Below, piece after piece: positions 57,073 through 64,000 of a stretch of DNA of 64,000 nucleotides. The position numbers were made by a program, and so were the translations under genes. Source of the stretch: Intoshia linei (taxonomy: Eukaryota; Orthonectida; Rhopaluridae); NCBI GenBank assembly GCA_001642005.1, contig LWCA01000006.1, positions 43,884 through 107,883 of the forward strand, in the 5' to 3' direction. The notes beneath the pieces were generated by a model that ran no database searches, was not told the origin of the DNA, and saw only the letters and a program-made list of their open reading frames with translations. The first letter of the stretch is position 1. Each line of letters opens with the position of its first letter.

Positions 57073-58139
57073 TATGTATATTCAAATATACATGTCATTA
57101 TAACTGTAACAAAATGAAACTTTTTTGAAAATTTTTTAAAAAAATTCAGTATTGTCTCTCATACATTGTACACTAAGGTGTCACATTTTTTCAAAAAAAT
57201 TCACAAAAATTTGAGTTTTGAGGTGTATAATGTGAGGAGGATATTTGATCAAAAGGACTGGCTGTGAATCCCATAATATACATAGAATATAATGATAAGG
57301 ACTGTACACTAAACATTGCTACTATCAAGCAGTCAATATTTGTGAAGTAAACATCTTATATGGTATTGGAATACACAGCACTACCAAAGCACACTAGGAA
57401 TAGTATTGTTACTAAGTAACGACTCTACAAGGTGGTGCTCAGGGATAATTATATTCTTATGAATAAAATAATAAGTATCCTAAATTTATTCAGAAAATAA
57501 ATGAGAATTCACCATGCAGAAAGCAATCAAACTTTTACGATAATTCTTTTAACGTAACTTTATTCAATTTTTATTTATGATTTATAATTGTTGTGAACTA
57601 TCGAAAAGTCTTATAAATTCAATGCCTCGCAACATTAAATCATTAATCAACGCTACAGGAGGAACCACAAAGTATTAAATCTATACAAATAAAGATAAAT
57701 ATGTATTTAACCCGTAATTAAAAATTTATTTTATTTGGTCTACTCATTAATATATATAACAAATATAATTATTGATTGTTATTTTAGAAAATATTACGAT
57801 AAAATTTTATAATAATCATGACGTTCACCAAAATCAAAAATTTTGCACAGGTGTATAGTAGATTAATGAAACTTTTCAAAAAAATTTTTCACTTGTCCCT
57901 CCAGAAAATCTGAAAATAATTATTTACTATGAAAAATATGTCCATCCTAATTATAATAAGCTTTAATTTTGTTTCTATGGATAATTATGTTGATGATTCC
58001 TTTGATGTGGTCATATGATTTGTGGAATATTTTTTTATTTAAATTCATTTATAACTGTGATTTATTTTGGTTTATAATAATGTTTGAATTCACCATAATA
58101 GTATTGTAAATCTATTTAACATCAGCCCTATAAAATTCA

Positions 58140-58322
58140 GAAATGATTATATTTTATTATTTTATAAAATTACATTTTTAAAAAATTTAATATGGCTATT
58201 ATTCTAAACAGTTAACCATCCAATATGAATTTAAAAATAAAAATAATATTTAAAAAAATGTGGCTAATATCAAAATAAGTACTATAATATGGTAATATAG
58301 TAAAAAAGGTTGAGAAACACTG
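58140..58322. repeat. hAT-like right end, family shared with 31905-32091
   Basis: It ends GGTTGAGAAACACTG (minus strand CAGTGTTTCTCAACC), a hAT-type terminus. The ~170 bp before it matches 31905-32091. Left end not found. Confidence 0.45.
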
Positions 58323-58539
58323 CTCTATTGGGAAAAATAAAACAACTATTTTCCAATAATTTCGTCGACGCCTTAAAGATCGGTCTGATTCGGTTGTATT
58401 AATAACATTTAATCAACTAAATATTATTCAATTTCCTATGATATCATAATGATATTTTATTTCCGTAAATTTTGGGCTGATTTAATTTAATTTTTAATAA
58501 ATGTTTCCTTTGAAATCCAAAAAAATAATATTTTGAAAT

Positions 58540-58820
58540 GGTGGTCCGTGCATACGAACATACGTAGCTAGGGGCCACTCGAAAATGAAAAATAGGCCCT
58601 ATACATTTTTTGAAAATTTATTCATAGTGTCATATAGTACCTAATGACCTCTCCAAAAATCTCGACTTGATATATGAAATTTAACTCACAAAACAGAATT
58701 CAAGAATATAATATTTTAATGCTGAAAATTTCAATTTGAAAAAATGAGGTTTAATTTTCAAAAATTTCTTCGAGGCCACAAAGAGGAGTCTCGTGGGACC
58801 ATAGGTTCGGCATTGAGGGT
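58540..58820 (+). repeat. Dispersed repeat, copy 4
   Basis: It shares CTCGACTTGATATATGAAAT, AATTCAAGAATATAATATTT and the AAAATTTCTTCGAGGCC end with copies at 10190, 11340 and 37970. Confidence 0.4.
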
Positions 58821-59371
58821 CCGCACACTATATTATAATAATAATTATATGAATCGTCTCACTGATATGGAGGTTGAGAAATAGATAAATTCATACGATA
58901 TATAATGGTCACATTGGAGAGCCACCAATTTGTAAAACTAAACCTTTTAATTTTTTTATTGCGAAACGAATCCATTGTAAAACTTAAACATTCAAAGATA
59001 AATGAAATACAGCATATTGAAAAATCCATTTATATTTAAAATAATTACTAAATTATCCACCTAAATATTGTTATAATAACCTAAATATTAGATTGGAACA
59101 TCATTAGTCTTGTCAAATAAATGAAAAATCCTAAATGCTAAAAAAATTTAAGTATAAATTTGATATATCATATATTATCAACATTACAGTCAGTTTTTGT
59201 GCACTAATTAACAACATTAATATATAAACAGTAAAAACAAATATATGACATAATGAATACAAATGAATATCAAAAGTAGTTCAAATAGCAAGTAGTTTCT
59301 TGTTGGAAATAATAAAAAGTTGCAATTTGCAAATAAATTAAATACAATTAAATAATTATTTAATATCGTAA

Positions 59372-59982
59372 TTAATGTTGTAATGTTTTATATAGAGCTG
59401 AAACATATGTGAGAATAATTGTATAATCAGGATTTTTTCCCATAATCATCATTTCCTCTGGAGTAACTAAGATTGGAGTTTTTTTAAGTTGTCTACACAT
59501 AAATTAAATGTAATAAGATTGGGATTTTAATATTATCAATTGATAATTATCAATAAATATATAAGTATAATAATATGATAAACAATTGTATCATAAATTA
59601 AAATAAATTTTTTTCATTAATTTAATGTCAATCAATAATATTAATAAATTATTTATTAATATAATTTGTGAAAAAATCTACTTTGCAGTATCAAAAGCTA
59701 ACTTAAAATTTTTGAGTGGATCCGAAGAATTTAGTTTGCTGTAATCGAATGGTTTATTGCAAAATCGATGTACTAGGGCACAAAATGCCAGCCCATCAAT
59801 CCAACTTGTAGTAAAATTGTTGATTTGAACATTCTAAGATGCATAAATGTAAAAAGTATATAACGGCAAACATCATAACCCTTGGTAGAATCTTTACACC
59901 ATCGAAGTAACACATATTTTGGATTTTCTTTTGATTCGTTAGTCTAATAATATACATTGACCATAGTGAAATTTAATACCAT
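59372..59982 (-). CDS. Single calponin-homology-domain protein, smoothelin type
   Basis: Exons 59982-59980, 59943-59872, 59833-59682 and 59492-59372 join in frame to ~115 aa, essentially one CH domain. The sequence YVLLRWCKDSTKGYDNV, NFTTSWIDGLAFCALVHRF, FDYSKLNSSDPLKNFKLAF and MMIMGKNPD matches the smoothelin-type CH domain; the MMxMGKxPD segment is distinctive of that group. Smoothelins normally carry this domain at the C-terminus of a much longer protein, so this is either a stripped-down member or the last part of a gene whose start I misplaced. The start is inferred from an ATG directly against donor GTATTA; upstream there is only 192 bp before the PIH1D2 stop. Likely role is binding actin or tropomyosin-type partners, by family only. 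Confidence 0.7.
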
Positions 59983-60173
59983 ATTTTTTTCATTTTATCA
60001 ATTGTGAACGATTGAAAATTACGCTAATAATGTGTGTTCTATATTGTTTAATCTATTTTCAATAAATTATCGATTTTTCTGTACAATTATTTCAAATGAA
60101 AACTACTAAGTATCATATTTCAAAATGTATTATTTAATTAAAAATTATGAAATACAATGTTAAAATCTAGAAT

Positions 60174-63100
60174 CTAGACATCCAATTTTACCATTACCTT
60201 CAAAATCTAGTTTTAAATGTAAAATATAAAATGTACAATGTAGATACTTTAGATTTAGTTTCATATTCACTTTCGGCACTAGTGGGTATCATTTTATGTG
60301 GCACCATAATATTTAAAGAATAAATGTGGGATAATGTTGTTAATTGTACTTGATTTGTTGATATTGCCAGTTTAACGTTTTTCCCAGATCTTAATTTCGG
60401 CAAGTAGATAAAAATGTTGTACATGTTTTCATTTAATTTTCTTTTTATTATGTAATCTACATTTGTTTCAAATATTGGTACTTCTGGTTCATCAATTTCG
60501 TCAATTAATTTCATTTTTCTTATGAATTGATCGTTTAATTCTCCAACATGTTTTCGGTTCTTTAATTGTTTGCAGATTTTACACAGTATAATTTTATATT
60601 TTTCTTCTATTGATGCTATAATTATTGTCATACAAAATTGCATCAAAATGGTCCTCTCACATAATTCTTTAAATGTGATGTTTGATAATATTATATTGAA
60701 AGAAATGCAATTTTTGTTTTCTAATTAATAAATATTATATACATGTTATTTATTATTATCATTTTTTTTGAAATTGTAAGATAAATATTGAATATAGATT
60801 TTCACCCATATTTCTTTATTGGAAATGTGTAGACGTTCAATGCACACTTTTTTGAAGAAATTGTAGGTTCAAATTATTCCATATTTTTTGTTTTAATAAA
60901 ATATTTCGTAAAAAAAATATATGAATACTAAAATGCTTTTTTGACCGTGAAGTCGTCACTTATTCAGATTTAAATTTATTGTGTGCTAACAGGATACAAC
61001 TGTACCCCCAGTAAATTTTTTTAAATTTAAAAAAATGATAATATTTATGATTTTAAAATCCGTATCAGGGTATATGTTTTTTTAAATTCTCCAACTCGTT
61101 TGATTTTTAAAAAAAAAATCAATTGGGCTTTTTGATCCGTAAGATGTGAGTTTGGGAGGTTGAAATTTATTTTGCTAACACCCCTTAAAAAACTGTAATT
61201 GAAATGTGGACTTTATAAAATTCTAAGACTGGTTGTTATTGAAATAAACTGTAACACACATATAAACAAATATTGCATAGCATATTATATAAGTAAAGAT
61301 AAATTCTAGGATAATTCATAAAATAATAATCTTATCATAAATGGACACCTCAAAAAAGTGTATTTTCACGATCAAAATCCCGGATTATCTTTCGTTAAAA
61401 AATTAAAACAGCCCTAAAATTTGAAAAAAAATTACAGATAATACAATTATATTTTTTGTATTATAATAATTATGTAAATCATTCATTTAAAATTTCAATT
61501 CAAAATTGATTTTTTAAAATACGCAATTATTAAAGTCGTTATAAATCGAGTTAATTGTATATACTTATATTGATTTATAAAATTCATTTTATGAAGGCAG
61601 TTCAAATGTTATTGATTTACCAGTGGATGTCTGTTTTTAAAGAGTACTAAACTCTTGTTTTAAATAATTATTGTGTTTGTATAAATACATCGATAATTTT
61701 AATTAAATGATTGAATTCATCGTTTAATTTGATATTTTAATGCATTTAAAAATTACCATTATCTTTCACAACATTTGGTGGCCCTACAGACATGGGGATT
61801 TTGTAGTTGCAATATTTTATGTTCAACATTAATTCCGCCAATTCTTCGTCAGATTTTATAGGCACGTCCGGTATCTAATTTTAAATTTAGTTTTACTTAT
61901 AGATTATAATCCGAATTATTAGATTTAAATTTTTTATGTGTATTAATTGGGTATAACTGTATGATGATATAGGTCATTTTTTTTAAAATGAGAGAAATTG
62001 TCTTAATTTTATAATTTCTCGGGTTGAACTTTTGTATTTATATGAACTGGAATAAGTTCTATCAGAATAATCTTCTTTTTTTTTAATTTTCTGACCGTTA
62101 ATTATTTCACACTTTTTGTTTTAATAAAATATTTTAAAAAAAAAATATATGAATACTAAAATGCTTTTTTGACCATGAAGTCGTCACTTATTCAGATTGA
62201 CATTTTTTGTGTGTGTTAACATGATACAACTGTACGTATTTTTTAAAATTCTAGGGCTGTTTTCATTAAAAAAAGAAGAGTAATTTGTGGTTTTGGCCGT
62301 GCAGATATAATTTTTTTAAATTTAAATGTATGATAATGTTTATAATTTGAAAATCCATATCAGCGTATATATTTTTTTAAATTCTCCAACTCGTTTGATT
62401 TTCAAAAAGAGGGACAACTGGGATTTTTGACCCGTAAGATGCAATTTTGGGAGATTGAAATTTGTTTTTCGTACACGCCCGGAAAAAACTGTAATTGAAA
62501 TGTAAACTTTATAAAATTCTAAGACGGGTAGTTATTTAAATAAAGCGTAACACACACAAACTAAAATCGTGTAGCGTTATATACATTATATATATGTAAG
62601 TTAGGATTATGAATTTTTCCATTTTTAGGGCCATAACTAATATAAAATAGCTGAAGGGGTCAGGAACAGAAAAAGGTTAAGAACCAGTTCTCAAGAACGA
62701 TCTTCATTTGAGCAATCTCTCAAAAATCCTACAAAATTTTAGTCGGAAAATTATCTATAAAGAATGATAGAAAAAATATTCCCTTAAAACGTTAACAAAA
62801 TTTTATCTTAAAAATTGGGTGAAACAATTTTTATTTTAGAAATTTAAAAAAAGTTGCTCAAAAATCAATATTATGATTAATTAGCAAAATGGATGATTAT
62901 GTCGATGAAATCTTAATCCTTTCAATAAAAAAATAAACAAAATGTTGTAATTCTCATCACACATCGACAATTCAATTTGAATTTATGCCATATATAATTA
63001 TCTAATATTAAAACATGGCTAAAATTACATTAATACATTATAATGTATGTACATTTTTTTTCTAAGGAATGATAAGAATCTTTCCTTTTAAATATATTCT

Positions 63101-63507
63101 ATTAAAAAGGATTATAGATTTAAAAAAATCAAGTTTTATAAGTATAAATAAATTTTTACAACTATATTTACTGAATACCACCGATGGTGTTCAAAAGTGT
63201 GAAGACAATTTGCTGATAGCCACTAATGGTTCTCAAACAGTAAAAGATTTATGAGAAATATTATGTCTATGTCTTAGACTCTAAGATGTATCGTGAAAAT
63301 AAATATTTGCCACTTATTTTGTTTGCTCATATGCCGTCGGTTTAATTGCAAGTAATATTAAATAATTTAAACAATTACATTTTTATTTGTACAAATGTTG
63401 ATAAAAACTTTAATCGGTTCTTCTGCTTCTTCAATTGTTTTCGTTTTGAAACATATTCCTGGTTGAGGACGGATTTTTATGGAATTTGGTGGACAATTTT
63501 CTTCCAT
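60174..63507 (-). CDS. PIH1D2: PIH1 domain-containing protein 2 (PIH1D2-like)
   Basis: PIH proteins are HSP90/R2TP-type co-chaperones; several assemble ciliary dyneins in the cytoplasm. Exons 63507-63379, 61874-61757, 60720-60248 and 60206-60174 close in frame to 250 aa (human PIH1D2 315). The PIH1 domain (~10-130) has IRPQPGICFKTKTI, VFINICTN, DEELAELMLN, YKIPMSVGPP and ASIEEKYK. A CS-like beta domain (~155-245) has YNIFIYLPKLRSG, IYSLNIMVPHKM and ends ILKVMVKLDV. The SIEEKYK and final strand pattern favour PIH1D2 over PIH1D1 or DNAAF6. The last intron is 41 bp; skipping it would end the protein in a non-conserved TLYILYF tail, so splicing is needed for the final CS strand. Introns 1 (1504 bp) and 2 (1036 bp) hold Helitron copies. 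Confidence 0.78.
60785..61299 (-). mobile_element. Helitron-like element in PIH1D2 intron 2
   Basis: Minus-strand copy with 5' end A|TCTTTACTTATATAATATG at 61299. It is followed by a plus-strand fragment at 61320, the same head-to-head layout as 29040-30000. Confidence 0.6.
61320..61460 (+). mobile_element. Helitron-like fragment
   Basis: Plus-strand internal fragment (CATAAATGGACACCTCAAAA, CAGCCCTAAAATTTGAAAAA). Pairs head-to-head with 60785-61299. Confidence 0.5.
61985..62606 (-). mobile_element. Helitron-like element in PIH1D2 intron 1
   Basis: Minus-strand copy with 5' end A|TCCTAACTTACATATATA at 62606 and the usual internal blocks (GACCCGTAAGATGCAA, TTTTGGCCGTGCAGAT). Confidence 0.6.
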
Positions 63508-63754
63508 GCAAATTGTTATAAATAAAATTTGAGTCGTCAAAACAAATAAATGATATATTTTGTCTTTGTCGATTTTTTATCACCTACAAATCACTTGTAT
63601 ATACAAAAATGTATGCATTCGAGGTAGAATAGTACATACTATACATTATATTGGCCATATCAACCATTCTCATCATTTTTTGGGACAATATTATTTTAAA
63701 ATTCCTATTGATCTATAGATTTAATACAATGAATTTCATTTTTCAAATACAATT

Positions 63755-64000
63755 TAAAATATTATATGCTATGCAATATTTGTTTGTGTGTGTGTTATCG
63801 TTTATTTCAATAAATACCAGTCTTAGAATATTATAAAGTTCACATTTCAATTACAGTTTTTTCCGAGCGTGTTCGAAAAATAAATTTCAATTTCCCAAAA
63901 TCACATCTTACGGGTCAAAAACCCCAATTGTTTTTTTTTAAATCAAACGAGTTGGAGAATTTAAAAAAATATATCTTCAGGGCCAAAACCACAAATTACC
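63755..64000 (+). mobile_element. Helitron-like element cut by the window end
   Basis: Plus-strand copy with ATTATATGCTATGCAATATT, CAGTCTTAGAATATTATAAAG and ACATCTTACGGGTCAAAAAC. It continues past 64000, so its 3' end cannot be judged. Confidence 0.55.

Larger units (their letters stand above)
55485..59371. other. Repeat-rich intergenic region
   Basis: No exon recognised on either strand. It contains a complete short Helitron-like element, a hAT element with target duplication 21 bp further on, a hAT-like right end (58140-58322) and a dispersed repeat (58540-58820). Confidence 0.55.

Noticed and set aside
60174-60646. DNAAF6/PIH1D3 identity for the 148-codon frame alone
   Set aside because: Once the exons at 60720, 61874 and 63507 were added, the full PIH1 domain and SIEEKYK pattern fit PIH1D2 better. 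The unspliced C-terminus was also wrong.
1-64000. tRNA, rRNA, bacterial promoters, operators, riboswitches
   Set aside because: None could be supported by eye. The sequence is animal nuclear DNA, so the bacterial categories do not apply.

Overview
The window is eukaryotic nuclear DNA from an animal, not prokaryotic. It is strongly AT-rich, its genes are split by GT-AG introns, and it carries metazoan or ciliary families (talin, APC, MED26, Pellino, ARL6/BBS3, PIH1D2, SAMD15). Many introns are only 34-66 bp. Several proteins are much shorter than their usual relatives. A reduced ciliated bilaterian of the orthonectid or dicyemid kind would fit, but that placement is a low-confidence inference; the sequence itself shows only 'compact-gene metazoan'.

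Layout, left to right: MED26 (+, 3919-5898); a transposon-protein remnant (6.4-6.85 kb); a miniature talin (+, 7735-12880) convergent with a shortened APC (-, 12947-17165); an unknown single-pass membrane protein (-, 18671-19635); a coiled-coil plus possible death-domain protein (+, 20819-22728) convergent with SAMD15 (-, 22807-26729); Pellino (-, 26853-30791); TSG101 (+, 32450-35473) convergent with ARL6 (-, 35528-36173); UTP20 (-, 38298-45339, 5' end unresolved); WDR26 (+, about 47844-53296) convergent with GNPAT (-, 53373-55484); a single-CH smoothelin-like protein (-, 59372-59982); and PIH1D2 (-, 60174-63507). I rebuilt most multi-exon models by hand from splice sites, reading frame and family similarity. 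The frames close exactly in MED26, talin, the membrane protein, the coiled-coil gene, SAMD15, Pellino, TSG101, ARL6, the CH gene and PIH1D2. The 5' ends of UTP20 and WDR26 and the middle junction of APC are not resolved.

The space between genes and all introns above 1 kb are filled with mobile DNA: a Helitron-like family (5' ends A|TC, 3' ends hairpin + CTAG|T), three non-autonomous hAT insertions with perfect 8-bp target duplications, a 1000-bp pogo/Tigger-like element nested inside a Helitron copy, a hAT transposase remnant, and six arrays of a degenerate minisatellite.

The genes are not an operon. By theme they cover adhesion (talin), Wnt/cytoskeleton (APC), Toll/IL-1-type signalling (Pellino, perhaps the death-domain protein), cilia (ARL6, PIH1D2, SAMD15), ESCRT (TSG101), ribosome biogenesis (UTP20), transcription (MED26), CTLH ubiquitin ligase (WDR26) and ether lipids (GNPAT). 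The most notable points are a talin that stops after its head and roughly one rod bundle, an APC without visible SAMP repeats or basic tail, and a GNPAT without a visible peroxisomal targeting signal.
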